Below are positions 31,700 to 52,077 of a DNA stretch of 64,000 nucleotides, one piece after another. A model generated the notes under the pieces. The model was not told where the DNA came from. It made no database searches and saw only the letters and a list, made by a program, of their open reading frames with translations. Both the position numbers and the translations under genes were made by a program. The DNA lies in assembly GCA_028583405.1 (NCBI GenBank), contig JAPTMU010000109.1, positions 99,692 through 163,691 of the forward strand, given 5' to 3'. Numbering within the stretch: position 1 is the first letter of the stretch; each line of letters begins with the position of its first letter. Source of the stretch: Pogonophryne albipinna (lineage: Eukaryota; Chordata; Actinopteri; Perciformes; Artedidraconidae).

Positions 31700-32530
31700 G
31701 TTTCAAAGAGCCGTGACGCACGGCCGGACTTATCTCAGCCAATCACAGCTCTGCATGCATCCCCTGGATATTATTTTATTAACTGCTTTCATCGCGACGC
31801 GATGTTTCCAGAGAGAACAGCTGTGAGGTCCGTGCAGAAAGCAGAGCAGTGTGTATAATATATATCACTCAGTAGAACAGGCCTACTCTCTTTGCTGTAG
31901 TTTAGTAGATATCTACAAACAAAGAGTCCAGATGTTTCTAAGACCATTTAGTGCTTCACAAAATAAAATACACAACGGCTGTTAGGCTGTTAGCTGTAGG
32001 TGTGTGTGTGGTACAGTGTGTGTGTGTGGTACAGTGTGTAGGTGTGTGTGTGGTACAGTGTGTAGGTGTGTGTGTGGTACAGTGTGTAGGTGTGTGTGTG
32101 GTACAGTGTGTGTGTGTGTGGTACAGTGTGTAGGTGTGTGTGTGGTACAGTGTGTAGGTGTGTGTGTGTGTGTGTGGTACAGTGTGTAGGTGTGTGTGTG
32201 GTACAGTGTGTAGGTGTGTGTGTGGTACAGTGTGTGTGTGTGTGTGTGTAGGTGTGTGTGTGGTACAGTGTGTAGGTGTGTGTGTGGTACAGTGTGTAGG
32301 TGTGTGTGTGGTACAGTGTGTAGGTGTGTGTGTGGTACAGTGTGTAGGTGTGTGTGTGTGTGTGTGTGTGGTACAGTGTGTAGGTGTGTGTGTGGTACAG
32401 TGTGTAGGTGTGTGTGTGGTACAGTGTGTAGGTGTGTGTGTGTGTGTGTGTGGTACAGTGTGTGCGTAGATGCAGCGGACAGACAGGTCTCAGTTGGTTT
32501 GGTGTCCTCTGCTTACTTTTAATTCTTGTA
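31700..32530 (+). repeat. left arm of a large unequal inverted repeat
   Basis: From AAAGAGCCGTGACGCACGG, through CTCTGCATGCATCCCCTGG, GCACTAAATGGT (as its complement) and the TG minisatellite, to GATGCAGCGGACAGACAGG. Every landmark is found reverse-complemented and in mirrored order between 32766 and 40130. Confidence 0.88.
31995..32465. repeat. GTGTGGTACAGTGTGTAGGT minisatellite, left arm
   Basis: Units of 20-34 bp with GGTACAGTGTGTAGG and variable (TG)n, about 0.47 kb. It is the reverse complement of the much larger array at 32828-38870. Confidence 0.96.
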
Positions 32531-32582
32531 AATAAAACTTTTGGCCCGTAATTTATTTTCCTCATTGTAGCGACCAGAGAGA

Positions 32583-32686
32583 GGGGGGGGGGGGGGGGGA
32601 TATATCCAGTCTCTGATAGTGTGACGTTATTATGAGAGTGCTCTGTTTGATTCTGAAATGGTATATATATGTATATAAATATATAC

Positions 32687-32698
<12 letters not shown>
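32583..32698. repeat. G17 run and AT-rich centre of the inverted repeat
   Basis: Seventeen consecutive G (32583-32599), and farther on an AT-only stretch of TATATA units (32660-32698) leading into (TG)n. It forms the spacer (32531-32765) between the inverted arms. Confidence 0.9.
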
Positions 32699-32722
<24 letters not shown>

Positions 32723-32827
32723 CCTCATCTGTAGCCTGTTATTGTCTCATTATTCCGCACTGTGAATGAATCAAAGTAAAGAAGTGGTCATGAACCAACT
32801 GAGACCTGTCTGTCCGCTGCATCTACG

Positions 32828-38870
<6,043 letters not shown>

Positions 38871-38924
38871 AGCTCCTAAAGCATCATCAGGCTGCAGCCG
38901 TTGTGTATTTTATTTTGTGAAAAA

Positions 38925-39872
38925 CTAAATGGCGTTTTTATATGTACTAAAGTGGTGGGGCACAAAAAGCTCAGATGTCTATGAGGGTCCTGGCTGCTGA
39001 GGCTCTGACTCTTCAGGTTTACAAATATTATATTTTGACCTAAATCAAAATATAATATTATTTCCAAAAGCTTTTTTTGTCTAATGCTTCAATTAATTTT
39101 AAACAGACAGTTCAACAAAAGGAAACCCACAAAATGTAATTGTATCATTTAGATATTGAATTGTTCTCTCTTAGTAAGATCCCATCTTCAATAACATGGC
39201 AGTCTCACCTTGACTTGAAGATGAAGTCCATTGGCCTATCCTTCTGGACAAACATCTCTATTACTTTTTTGTAAGTCCTCCAAAAAGTGCATTTATCTAA
39301 CAGCTACGTTTCCCACAGACCTTATTTGGAGCTATTTTCTAAAATCCTATGGAGAAATCTCATTGCTTTTTTGTGGAGGGAAGCCATGCGCAGCTTACTT
39401 CCTGGTTTTAGGACGCGTCTCTCCTCTCCTCTTCACACGCCACACTTTTCACGGCACACGTACTTACAGCCAATCAGCTCTGAATGATGTGAGATGACGT
39501 ATGGTGGGGATGGCAGCACTATGCCCCTATGGGCATTATTTTTAGCCACACACATTAAATAGGAAAATACTCTGAGCATGTGCAGTGTAGTTTTTACAGT
39601 CACCGTTCACTTAGACAGTGAGAGGGAGGGGCCGGATCGGGTTTTGTCCCACATGGCTCTAAGCAGCTCAATAGACACACACTGTAGACACTAATTAGAA
39701 GAACACAGACTGAAACAGCAATGAGACGAATCAGATGATTAAACATGATCTTAAAATATATTTTATATATATTTAATGTATTTTTTGCATTTTTTGTAAT
39801 CATTATTTTTAATACTTTCTGCTGACACTAGGTGGGGCTGTGCCCCACCTGCCCCTAATGACCAGTCGCCAC
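38925..39872. mobile_element. ~0.95-kb insertion in the right arm
   Basis: The left arm reads TTTTGTGAAGCACTAAATGG (as complement) without a break; here GTGAA and GAAGCACTAAATGG are separated by about 0.94 kb. The insertion ends GTGCCCCACCTGCCCCTAAT and CAGTCGCCACTG, a hAT-like terminus. The other end is degraded and no transposase is visible. Confidence 0.55.
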
Positions 39873-40130
39873 TGGAAGCACTAAATGGTCTTAGAAACAT
39901 CTGGACTCTTTGTTTGTAGATATCTACTAAACTAAATCAAAGAGAGTAGGCCTGTTCTACTGAGTGATATATATTATACACTCTGCTCTGCTTTCTGCAC
40001 GGACCTCTCAGCTGTTCTCTCTGGAAACATCGCGACGCGATGAGAGCAGTTACTAAAATAATATCCAGGGGATGCATGCAGAGCTGTGATTGGCTGAGAT
40101 CAGTCCGGCCGTGCGTCACGACTCTTTGGC

Positions 40131-40187
40131 CCTTTCTCATTTAATCAAATCCCCATCCTCGACTCGACTCCTCGGTCCTCCGGTAGT
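40131..40187 (+). repeat. direct-repeat copy flanking the inverted block (right)
   Basis: Same orientation as 31466-31517. It differs by a few substitutions and a 5-bp CGACT duplication. Confidence 0.85.
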
Positions 40188-41389
40188 GACTGATTAACTG
40201 CTACCAGCTGAAGACTTACTTTCCTCTTCTTTGAAATGTTCTTATGTCCATGTTGTCTGGGGGAGAAAACATATCAAACCAAGAGATCGTCAGCTTTGAT
40301 TTGATGTTGCATAGCGGCTTTAGTCGGCTGCGGCATTCAGCAATTGGCCTTGCTCCGGGCACCAGTTCCCTCGGTGGCTTCACATGATATAGGGTCGACC
40401 CTACTTCATCACAGGCTACCTGTTTGATCCTGCGTAACAACCACATATGCTTGTCTGCAAAGAGGGAACTGCCTGGTCCTGCCCTGGTGTTCCTCTACGG
40501 CTAGTGTCCAGCCGTCAGCTGTGCTATCAGCAAATTTGACCCACCATCGGATGGCCTCCTCCCCGGGTCCACATGCCGGTGCTTGGCGGTCGGAAGAATT
40601 ATATTTTGCAGGACATGACAGAGCTCAGGACTCTGCACTTTGAAGCTCCTGGAGCGGACAAAGATATGTGTATTTGCCTGAATTATGGAAATAAACAGAG
40701 AATGATATTTTACAGGACATGACGGAGATAGGTGTATTTTCACAGCTTTTTGGAAATACACCAAATGTGATATTGCAGGGCAACACAGAGCTCATTTACC
40801 CATGTGATGTTGTGCAGTACATTACTGAGCTCATTTAACGACATGGCGTACCAGGGGCACTAAGGGGCACTAAGGTCTTACCCGGATGTCCTTATGTGTT
40901 TAGTCAGAGTGAGAGTGCTTAAATTTGGGTACACAGCTTTGCCAGGCGCACCCACCCGTGGAAAGACGAAATATGACAAAACAGTTAAAGTGTGAACCTC
41001 CAGCACAGGGGGTGCCGTGAAGAAGGCCGAATATGGATGCTGATGGGCGGACGGTAAAGCACCGCAAAATCCACCCCCCTTTTAGGGTTACCGGGGGCAT
41101 GAGGTTCTGTAGGGTGTGATTATCTGGGTTTAGTCCGTGGGGGAGTGCTTAAGTCCGGGGGCCCGGGGACTCACGGTGTGCGATGTTATGGAAGTATGCA
41201 TGTCAGGGAGAGATGCTGGAGCTGCTTAGTCCGTCCTTTGGGGCTCTGTGAGGGGCCAGAAATAGGTTGGCTGATGCGCCCTCCTGTGTTGACACATGAG
41301 AACTGCACTCAAATCACTTTGTGCTTTTTCAACGGTTTAAAATAGTTTTTTCACTTTTAAAAACAGCTTTCTGCCCTGGAAATGAGTTC

Positions 41390-42300
41390 TAATCATTATT
41401 ACCGTTATGGGGGGGCTGCAGGAACACTTTCCCCGCCTTTCAAACACTTATTCCTGGGTAGGAAAGCCATGTGCATCACCCTGGATCTCTGCCTGTGTGA
41501 CTGTAAGTGTGAGACCCTGCTAACAGCAGTGACTCTGCTGTACTTATCTTCTTGTACATTTCATGAGTCAAATGTGGACGAAATGGACAGATTCCTGTCC
41601 ATATGACCGGCTGTTTATGCAGTCAAATGCGCATTTGAATTAAACCAGTTTAAGGCACTTTTAACACTGACATACCCACGATTCAAGCTGCTTTCCTGGG
41701 TTACATAGTGCTGTGAAACAGCCTGTCCTCTGGGTGCGCTCTGTGGCTCTCACAGGCAGGCAGCTAACTCTCTGGCTGCTCTCTCCCTCTGTTCACATCA
41801 CTTTTACCCAGCTTTCAAACACTTATTCCTGGGTAATTAAACCAGTTTAAGGCACTTTTAACACTGACATACCCACGATCCAAGCAGCTTTCCTGGGTTA
41901 CATAGTGCTGTGAAACAGCCTGTCCTCTGGGTGGGAGAGCGAGGTGCTGGAAGGAGCTCTCTGGGTGCGCTCTGTGGCTCTCACAGGCAGCTAACTCTCT
42001 GGCTGCTCTCTCCCTCTGTTCACATCACTGTTCCCCAGCTTTCAAACACTTATTCCTGGGCTACAAAGTGCTGTGAAGCAGGCTGGTTCTCTGGTGCCTG
42101 TGAGTTTGAGACCCAGCTCTCTGGGTGCGCTCTGTGGCAGCAGTCACAGCCCGCTGCTCTCTCCCTGTATTCACAGCCCTTTTCCCTGCCTTTCAAACAC
42201 TTATTCCTGGGTAGGAAAGCCATGTGCATCACCCTGGAGCTCTGCCTGTGTGCCTTTGAGTGTGGGACCCTGCTTACAGCAGTGAACCTGCTGCCAGCAT
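41390..42300. repeat. imperfect tandem repeat of ~150-230 bp units
   Basis: Four units share GCGCTCTGTGGC, TCTGGCTGCTCTCTCCCTCT, TTCACATCAC and CTTTCAAACACTTATTCCTG in that order. Confidence 0.75.
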
Positions 42301-42983
42301 TACAAACATATTAATCAGGCATTTTAACACTTTTTTCCATGAAAATGATTTTTATTCACTATCATGGTGCTATATAAACCAAATTCCGGGTAATTAGGAG
42401 CACAATTGTACCTTTTACTATTTAAATGTATTTGTATTATATATTTTTGGGCTATTAAAGTGACATTTCTGGGTGACTTTGTCAGTTTATGGAGCTTAGC
42501 CCACAATTCCTGGAGGTTCCAGGCCGAATTTGGGAGCTCATAGGCGGCCTGCCATGCGTCCCCACCCGTGGAAAGCCGAAGAAAGTAAAGAAAACGGTCA
42601 ATTATATCTTAAAATAATCAAAAATGAAGTTTTAAAAAATTCGCGAAAAAAGGACAGAGTGCCAACGGAGGAGGGGTTCCAAAGAGCTCAAGTCTTCGGC
42701 GCTTCCGGCGGAAGCCCCGGACCCTTTTCCACTCCCCCGTTGCATTTTACAACGGAGAGGGGCTTCGAGACCTCCCTTCCTCCGTCAAAAAAATGCATTC
42801 ATGTTTTTCAAGCTACCATCCGCACGAAATCAGAAACCCGGTTTTTGAGAGCACTTCGAAAAAAAACGGCTGTTTCACATCATGGAGGAATGTGTCCGCT
42901 ACAAGAGTGCTTTGGCTCGGATACAATTGTTGCCTGGAGGACCCCAATCACGGTTCTTACCAAACTTTAAGTTTTTGAACTGG

Positions 42984-43330
42984 CCTCTGGAGGAATGCAA
43001 GGGGAGTTTGATGGGACTCTACCTGCATTATGATGCACTATTTTCGGATACATTTGGCCCGGTTTCATGGTTCTCCAAAAAGATAACCTACTTTTTCTGA
43101 CTCTGGAGGAATGTAAGGAGAGTTGTCAGGGGACTCTACCTGCCTTAAGAGATACTATTTTGGGATACAATCTCTCCATTTTCACCCCTTTCCTCTGGTT
43201 CTCCCAAAAGATAACAGAGTTTTTTCTGACTCTGGAGGAATGCAAGGGGAGTTGACAGGGGACTCTTGCGGGCTCATGATGCACTATTTTCGGATACTTT
43301 TTTTCATTTTCAGCCCTTTTCCATGGATGA
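42984..43330. repeat. ~150-bp tandem repeat, 3 units
   Basis: Each unit starts CTCTGGAGGAATG(C/T)AAGG(G/A)GAGTT, continues GGGGACTCT and TACTATTTT(C/G)GGATAC, and ends with CCAAAAGATAAC-like sequence. Confidence 0.85.
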
Positions 43331-43454
43331 ATTAACTCATGCTCCTGGTAACCCTTTAAATAGTCTGATACCTCCAGGGCTCATCACTGCACTTTACAAG
43401 CCAGAAATAATGTTTAAATGGTTGGGGAAAGTGTTTTTAAATGTCTGGAAGAGA

Positions 43455-43579
43455 GTTTTAGCCTGTCATTTTGCACGATATCATTTAACATTGATCCTCT
43501 CCTGGAAATGGACATATTCTGTCCATTTCCAGGAGAGGTTCAATGTTAAATGATATCGTGCAAAATGACAGGCTAAAAC
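43455..43579. repeat. near-perfect 58-bp palindrome
   Basis: Left arm 43455-43512 (starts GTTTTAGCCTGTCATTTTGC) and right arm 43522-43579 are reverse complements with one mismatch, separated by nine bases (CATATTCTG). Confidence 0.95.
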
Positions 43580-44010
43580 CCAGGAATAAGTGTTTGAAAG
43601 GCGGGGAAAAGTTGTTTAAAATAGTCTGATACCTCCAGGGCGCATCACCGCATTTTACAAGCCAGGGAAGGTGCCTGAATCCTGGGTAAACTTTGTTTAA
43701 TTGTTTAAGTGTTTTTAAATGTGTGAAACAGTGTTTTGTCACTTTCAAAACTCTCCCATCATTGACCGGAGAAATTGGGTCGATGTTGTATTCAATCTGA
43801 CCGTTAATATTCAAGTGAGACGAAGTACGTACAATGACCGGAGTGATCCCATGTTAATTTTGTCCCAAAACCGGAGCATTCCCTCACCCCTATATGACCT
43901 TTGACCCCACCACAGCCCCCCTGCTTCCACTCCCACTGCTATGTATATCTTATAATGAAACATGTGTTTATAACTTAAAACCAGTGATTACAGTATGTTT
44001 TATAAAGACC

Positions 44011-44016
44011 TTTATT
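44011..44016 (-). terminator. prr14l: poly(A) signal, prr14l-like gene (minus strand)
   Basis: TTTATT on + (AATAAA on -), 255 bp after the stop codon. It is the first canonical signal downstream. Confidence 0.6.
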
Positions 44017-44164
44017 ATTAATAATATCTCTCATGATGGTTATGATGATCTGACGCTGAGCTTCAGTTCAGAAACTTTACAAATATTAAATATTTCACAT
44101 TTTAAAAATATGAAATTGTCCAAAAAAACACCTCAAACAGCGTTTCTACGGCAACGCAGCAGCG

Positions 44165-44222
44165 TCTCCACGGTAATGTAGCGGCGTCTCCATGGTAACG
44201 CAGCGTTGTCTCCATGGTAATT
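44165..44222. promoter_or_regulatory. three X-box-like GTCTCCATGGTAAC motifs
   Basis: GTCTCCACGGTAAT, GTCTCCATGGTAAC and GTCTCCATGGTAAT occur about 22 bp apart in the prr14l 3' UTR. They resemble RFX X-box half-site pairs (GTNNCC..RGNAAC). Function is not implied by position. Confidence 0.3.
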
Positions 44223-44270
44223 TAGCGTTAGCAGCATGCTAGCAGCTTTGTGTGCTGACAGGAAGTGATG

Positions 44271-45236
<966 letters not shown>

Positions 45237-45316
45237 CTGAGAGACTCGTTTCTGAGGAGAGAAGAGGAGGATCAGTGTTTCTGAGGTTTTAAAGGGCTCC
45301 TATTGAACCCTTTCTA

Positions 45317-48300
45317 GGCAGATGTTACAGGTCTCAGATGTTACGGGTCTCAGATGTTACGGGTCTCAGATGTTACAGGTCGCAGGGTCTCAGATGTTAA
45401 AGGTCTCAGATGTTACGGGTCTCAGATGTTACAGGTCTCAGATGTTACAGGTCTCAGATGTTACGGGTCTCAGATGTTACAGGTCTCAGATATTACAGGT
45501 CTCAGATGTTACGGGTCTCAGATGTTACGGGTCTCAGATGTTACAGGTCTCAGATGTTACAGGTCGCAGGTCTCAGATGTTAAAGGTCTCAGATGTTACG
45601 GGTCTCAGATGTTACGGTCTCAGATGTTACGGGTCTCAGATGTTACAGGTCTCAGATGTTACAGGTCTCAGATGTTACAGGTCTCAGATATTAGGTCTCA
45701 GATGTTACAGTCTCAGATGTTACGGGTCTCAGATGTTACGGGTCTCAGATGTTACAGGTCTCAGATGTTACAGGTCTCGGATATTACAGGTCTCAGATGT
45801 TACAGGTCTCAGATGTTACGGTCTCAGATGTTACAGGTCTCAGATGTTACAGGTCTCAGATGTTACAGGTCTCGGATATTACAGGTCTCAGATGTTACAG
45901 GTCTCAGATGTTACGGGTCTCAGATGTTACAGGTCTCAGATGTTACAGGTCTCAGATGTTACAGTTCTCAGATATTACAGGTCTCAGATGTTACAGGTCT
46001 CAGATGTTACGGGTCTCAGATTACGGGTCTCAGATGTTAGGTCTCAGATGATACAGGTCTCAGATGTTACGGGTCTCAGATGTTACGGGTCTCAGATGTT
46101 ACAGGTCTCAGATATTACGGGTCTCAGATGTTACGGGTCTCAGATGTTACAGGTCTCAGATATTACAGGTCTCAGATATTACAGGTCTCAGATGTTACAG
46201 GTCTCAGGGTCTCAGATATTACAGGTCTCAGATGTTACAGGTCTCAGATGTTACAGGTCTCAGATGTTACGGGTCTCAGATGTTACAGGTCTCAGATGTT
46301 ACAGGTCTCAGGGTCTCAGATGTTAAAGTCTCAGATGTTACGGTCTCAGATGTTACAGGTCTCAGATGTTACAGGTCTCAGATGTTACAGGTCTCAGGTC
46401 TCAGATGTTAAAGGTCTCAGAAGTTACGGGTCTCAGATGTTACGGGTCTCAGATGTTACAGGTCTCAGATATTACAGGTCTCAGATGTTACGGGTCTCAG
46501 ATGTTACGGTCTCAGATGTTAAAGGTCTCAGATGATACAGGTCAGATGTTACGGTCTCAGATGTTATGGGTCTCAGATGTTACAGGTCTCAGATATTACA
46601 GGTCTCAGATATTACAGGTCTCAGATGTTACAGGTCTCAGATTACAGGTCTCAGATGTTACAGGTCTCAGATGTTACAGGTCTCAGATGTTACAGGTCTC
46701 AGATGTTACAGGTCTGAGATGTTACAGGTCTCAGATGTTACGGGTCTCAGATGTTAAGGTCTCAGATTTACAGGTCTCAGATGTTACAGGTTCAGATATT
46801 ACGGGTCTCAGATGTTCCGGGTCTCAGATGTTACGGGTCTCAGATGTTACAGGTCTCAGATGTTACAGGTCTCGGATATTACAGGTCTCAGATGTTACAG
46901 GTCTCAGATGTTACGGGTCAGATGTTACAGGTCTCAGATGTTACAGGTCTCAGATGTTACAGGTCTCGGATATTACAGGTCTCAGATGTTACAGGTCTCA
47001 GATGTACGGGTCTCAGATGTTACAGGTCTCAGATGTTACAGGTCTCAGATGTTACAGGTCTCAGATATTACAGGTCTCAGATGTTACAGGTCTCAGATGT
47101 TAGGGTCTCAGATGTTACGGGTCTCAGATGTTAAAGGTCTCAGATGATACAGGTCTCAGATGTTACGGGTCTCAGATGTTACGGGTCTCAGATGTTACAG
47201 GTCTCAGATATTACGGGTCTCAGATGTTACGTCTCAGATGTTACAGGTCTCAGATATTACAGGTCTCAGATTAAGGTCTCAGATGTTATCAGGGTCTCAG
47301 ATATTACGGGTCTCAGATGTTACGGGTCTCAGATGTTACAGGTCTCAGATGTTACAGGTCTCAGATGTTACAGGTCTCAGGGTCTCAGATGTTAAAGGTC
47401 TCAGATGTTACGGGTCTCAGATGTTACAGGTCTCAGATGTTACAGGTCTCAGATGTTACAGGTCCAAGGTCTAGATGTACAGGTCTCAGATGTTACAGGT
47501 CTCAGCGGTCTCAGATGTTAAAGGTCTCAGATGTTACGGTCTCAGATGTTACAGGTCTCAGATGTTACAGGTCTCGATGTACAGGTCTCAGGGTCTCAGA
47601 TGAAAGGTCTCAGAAGTTACGGGTCTCAGATGTTACGGTCTCAGATGTTACAGGTCTCAGATTACAGGTCTCAGATGTACAGGTCTCAGATGTTACGGGT
47701 CTCAGATGTTAAAGGTCTCAGATGATACAGGTCGCATGTTAAGGTTCTCAGATGTTATGGGTCTCAGATGTTACAGGTCTTAGATATTACAGGTCTCAGA
47801 TATTACAGGTCTCAGATGTTAAGGTCTCAGGTCTCAGATATACAGGTCTCAGATGTTACAGGTCTCAGATGTTTACAGGTCTCAGATGTTACGGTCTCAG
47901 ATGTTACAGGTCTCAGATGTTACAGGTCTCAGATGTACAGGTCTCAGGGTCTCAGATGTTAAGGTCTCAGATGTTAGGTCTCAGATGTTACAGGTGCTCA
48001 GATGTTACAGGTCTCAGGGTCTCAGATGTTAAGGTCTCAGAAGTTACGTCTCAGATGTTGGTCTCAGATGTTACAGGTCTCAGATATTACAGGTCTCAGA
48101 TGTTACAGGTCTCAGCGTTAGGGTCTCAGATGTTAAAGGTCTCAGATGTTACGGGTCTCAGATATTAGGTCTCAGATGTTACAGGTCTCAGATATTACAG
48201 GTCTCAGATGTTACAGGTCTCAGTGTTACAGGTCTCAGATGTTACGGGTCAGATGTTACAGGTCTCAGATATTACGGGTCTCAGATGTTACAGGTCTCAG

Positions 48301-51300
48301 ATGTTAAAGGTCTCAGATGTTAGGGTCTCAGATGTTACGGGTCTCAGATATTACGGGTCTCAGATGTTACGGGTCTCAGATGTTAAAGGTCTCAGATGAT
48401 ACAGGTCTCAGATGTTACGGGTCTCAGATGTTACGTGTCTCAGATATTACAGGTCTCAGATGTTTACAGGTCTCAGATGTTACGGGTCTCAGATGTTACA
48501 GGTCTCAGATGTTACAGGTCTCAGATATTACAGGTCTCAGATATTACAGTCTAGATGTTACAGGTCTCAGGGTTCAGATATGTTACAGGTCTCAGATGTT
48601 ACAGGTCTCAGATGTTACGGGTCTCAGATGTTACAGGTCTCAGATGTTACAGGTCTCAGATGTTACAGGTCTCAGATATTACAGGTCTCAGATGTTACAG
48701 GTCTCAGAAGTTACGGGTCTCAGGGTCTCAGATATTACAGGTCTCAGATGTTACAGGTCTCAGATGTTACAGGACTCAGATTTACGGGTCTCAGATGTTA
48801 CGGGTCTCAGATGTTACAGGTCTCAGATGTTACAGGTTCTCAGATATTACGGGTCTCAGATGTTACAGGTCTCAGATGTTACGGGTCTCAGATGTTATGG
48901 TCTCAGATGTACAGGTCTCGATGTTACAGGTCTCGGATATTACAGGTCTCAGAGTTACAGTTTCTCAGATGTTACGGGTCTCAGATGTTACAGGTCCAGA
49001 TGTTACAGGTCTCAGAGGTAAGGTCTCGGATATTACAGTCTCAGATTTTAGGTCTCAGATGTTACGGGTCTCAGATGTTACGGGTCTCAGATGTTAAAGG
49101 TCTCAGATGATACAGGTCTCAGATGTTACGGTCTCAGATGTTACGGTCTCAGATGTTACAGGTCTCAGATATTACGGGTCTCAGATGTTACGGGTCTCAG
49201 ATGTTACAGGTCCTCAGATTACAGGTCTCAGAGATATTACAGGTCTCAGATGTTACAGGTCTCAGGGTCTCAGATACAGGTCTCAGAGTTACAGGTCTCA
49301 GATGTTACAGGTCTCAGATTTAGGTCTCAGATGTTACAGGTCTCAGATGTTACAGGTCTCAGGGTCTCAGATGTTAAAGGTCTCAGATGTTACGGGTCTC
49401 AGATGTTACAGGTCTCAGATGTTACAGGTCTCAGATGTTACAGGTCTCAGGGTCTCAGATGTTAAAGGTCTCAGAAGTTACGGGTCTCAGATGGTCACGG
49501 TCTCAGATGTTACAGGTCTCAGATACAGGTCTAAGATGTTACAGGTCTCAGATGTTACGGGTCTCAGATGTTAAAGGTCTCAGATGATACAGGTCTCAGA
49601 TATTACGGGTCTCAGATGTTACGGGTCTCAGATGTTACAGGTCTCAGATATTACAGGTCTCAGATATTACAGGTCTCAGATGTTACAGGTCTCAGGGTCT
49701 CAGATATTACAGGTCTCAGATGTTACGGGTCTCAGATGTTACAGGTCTCAGATGTTACAGGTCTCAGATGTTACAGGTCTCAGGGTCTCAGATGTTAAAG
49801 GTCTCAGATGTTACGGGTCTCAGATGTTACAGGTCTCAGGGTCTCAGATGTTAAAGGTCTCAGAAGTTACGGGTCTCAGATGTTACGGGTCTCAGATGTT
49901 ACAGGTCTCAGATATTACAGGTCTCAGATGTTACAGGTCTCAGATGTTACGGGTCTCAGATGTTAAAGGTCTCAGATGATACAGGTCTCATATGTTACGG
50001 TTCTCAGATGTTATGGGTCTCAGATGTTACAGGTCTCAGATATTACAGGTCTCAGATATTACAGGTCTCAGATGTTACAGGTCTCAGGGTCTCAGATATT
50101 ACAGGTCTCAGATGTTACAGGTCTCAGATGTTACAGGTCTCAGATGTTACGGGTCTCAGATGTTACAGGTCTCAGATGTTACAGGTCTCAGATGTTACAG
50201 GTCTCAGGGTCTCAGATGTTAAAGGTCTCAGATGTTACGGGTCTCAGATGTTACAGGTGTCAGATGTTACAGGTCTCAGGGTCTCAGATGTTAAAGGTCT
50301 CAGAAGTTACGGGTCTCAGATGTTACGGGTCTCAGATGTTACAGGTCTCAGATATTACAGGTCTCAGATGTTACAGGTCTCAGATGTTACGGGTCTCAGA
50401 TGTTACGGGTCTCAGATGTTACGGGTCTCAGATATTACGGGTCTCAGATGTTACAGGTCTCAAATATTACGGGTCTCAGATGTTACAGGTCTCAGATGTT
50501 ACAGGTCTCAGATGTTACGGGTCTCAGATGTTACAGGTCTCAGATATTACGGGTCTCAGATGTTACGGGTCTCAGATGTTAAAGGTCTCAGATATTACAG
50601 GTCTCAGATGTTACGGGTCTCAGATGTTACGGGTCTCAGATATTACGGGTCTCAGATGTTACGGGTCTCAGATGTTAAAGGTCTCAGATGATACAGGTCT
50701 CAGATGTTACGGGTCTCAGATGTTACGGGTCTCAGATATTACAGGTCTCAGATGTTACAGGTCTCAGATGTTACGGGTCTCAGATGTTACAGGTCTCAGA
50801 TGTTACAGGTCTCAGATATTACAGGTCTCAGATATTACAGGTCTTAGATGTTACAGGTCTCAGGGTCTCAGATATTACAGGTCTCAGATGTTACAGGTCT
50901 CAGATGTTACAGGTCTCAGATGTTACAGGTCGCAGGGTCTCAGATGTTAAAGGTCTCAGATGTTACGGGTCTCAGATGTTACGGGTCTCAGATGTTACAG
51001 GTCTCAGATGTTACAGGTCTCAGATGTTACAGGTCTCAGATGTTACAGGTCTCAGATATTACGGGTCTCAGATGTTACAGGTCTCAGATGTTACGGGTCT
51101 CAGATGTTACGGGTCTCAGATGTTACAGGTCTCAGATGTTACAGGTCTCGGATATTACAGGTCTCAGATGTTACAGGTCTCAGATGTTACGGGTCTCAGA
51201 TGTTACAGGTCTCAGATGTTACAGGTCTCAGATGTTACAGGTCTAGATATTACAGGTCTCAGATGTTACAGGTCTCAGATGTTACGGGTCTCAGATGTTA

Positions 51301-52077
51301 CAGGTCTCAGATGTTACAGGTCTCAGATGTTACAGTTTCTCAGATATTACGGTCTCAGATGTTACAGGTCTCAGATGTTACGGTCTCAGATGTTACGGGT
51401 CTCAGATGTTAAAGGTCTCAGATGATACAGGTCTCAGATGTTACGGGTCTCAGATGTTACGGGTCTCAGATGTTACAGGTCTCAGATATTACGGTCTCAG
51501 ATGTTACGGGTCTCAGATGTTACAGGTCTCAGATATTACAGGTCTCAGATATTACAGGTCTCAGATGTTACAGGTCTCAGGGTCTCAGATATTACAGTCT
51601 CAGATGTTACAGGTCTCAGATTACAGGTCTCAGATGTTACGGGTCTCAGATGTTACAGTCTCAGATGTTACAGGTCTCAGGGTCTCAGATGTTAAAGTCT
51701 CAGATGTTACGTGTCTCAGATGTTACAGGTCTCAGATGTTACAGGTCTCAGATGTTACAGGTCTCAGGGTCTCAGATGTTAAAGGTCTCAGAAGTTACGG
51801 GTCTCAGATGTTACGGGTCTCAGATGTTACGGGTCTCAGATATTACAGGTCTCAGATGTTACGGGTCTCAGATGTTACGGGTCTCAGATGTTAAAGGTCT
51901 CAGATGATACAGGTCTCAGATGTACGGTTCTCAGATGTTATGGGTCTCAGATGTTACAGGTCTCAGATATTACAGTCTCAGATATTACAGGTCTCAGATG
52001 TTACAGGTCTCAGGGTCTCAGATATTACAGGTCTCAGATGTTACAGGTCTCAGATGTTACAGGTCTCAGATGTTACA
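45317..52077 (+). repeat. 16-bp satellite TTACAGGTCTCAGATG, + orientation
   Basis: About 420 units, with C/A (TTACGG/TTACAG), ATT/GTT and TTAAAG variants and short GGTCTCAGGGTCTCAG fusions. A variant monomer with GATGATACAG recurs every ~390-730 bp (46048, 46532, 47144, 47722, 48396, 49107, 49584, 49976, 50688, 51422, 51904), marking higher-order blocks. Units at 46.3-49.4 kb have many one-base deletions. It lies in prr14l upstream intron sequence. Confidence 0.97.

Larger units (their letters stand above)
40190..43900. other. repeat-derived intergenic block, no gene recognised
   Basis: It contains scattered related segments. CTTTCAAACACTTATTCCTG recurs at about 41436, 41812, 42040, 42190 and, inverted, at 43580. 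TAGTCTGATACCTCCAGGGC recurs at 43360 and 43622. CCCACCCGTGGAAAG recurs at about 40950 and 42560. None of the short open frames resembles a known protein. It may be an unclassified composite element. Confidence 0.55.

Noticed and set aside
40190..41345. Possible structural RNA gene suggested by GC-rich, non-coding-looking sequence
   Set aside because: No tRNA A/B boxes, 5S rRNA internal control region or U-snRNA core could be recognised.
42530..42970. 146-codon plus frame in the 40-44 kb block
   Set aside because: Overlaps tandem and dispersed repeat segments, shows no known motif, and has comparable shadow frames alongside.
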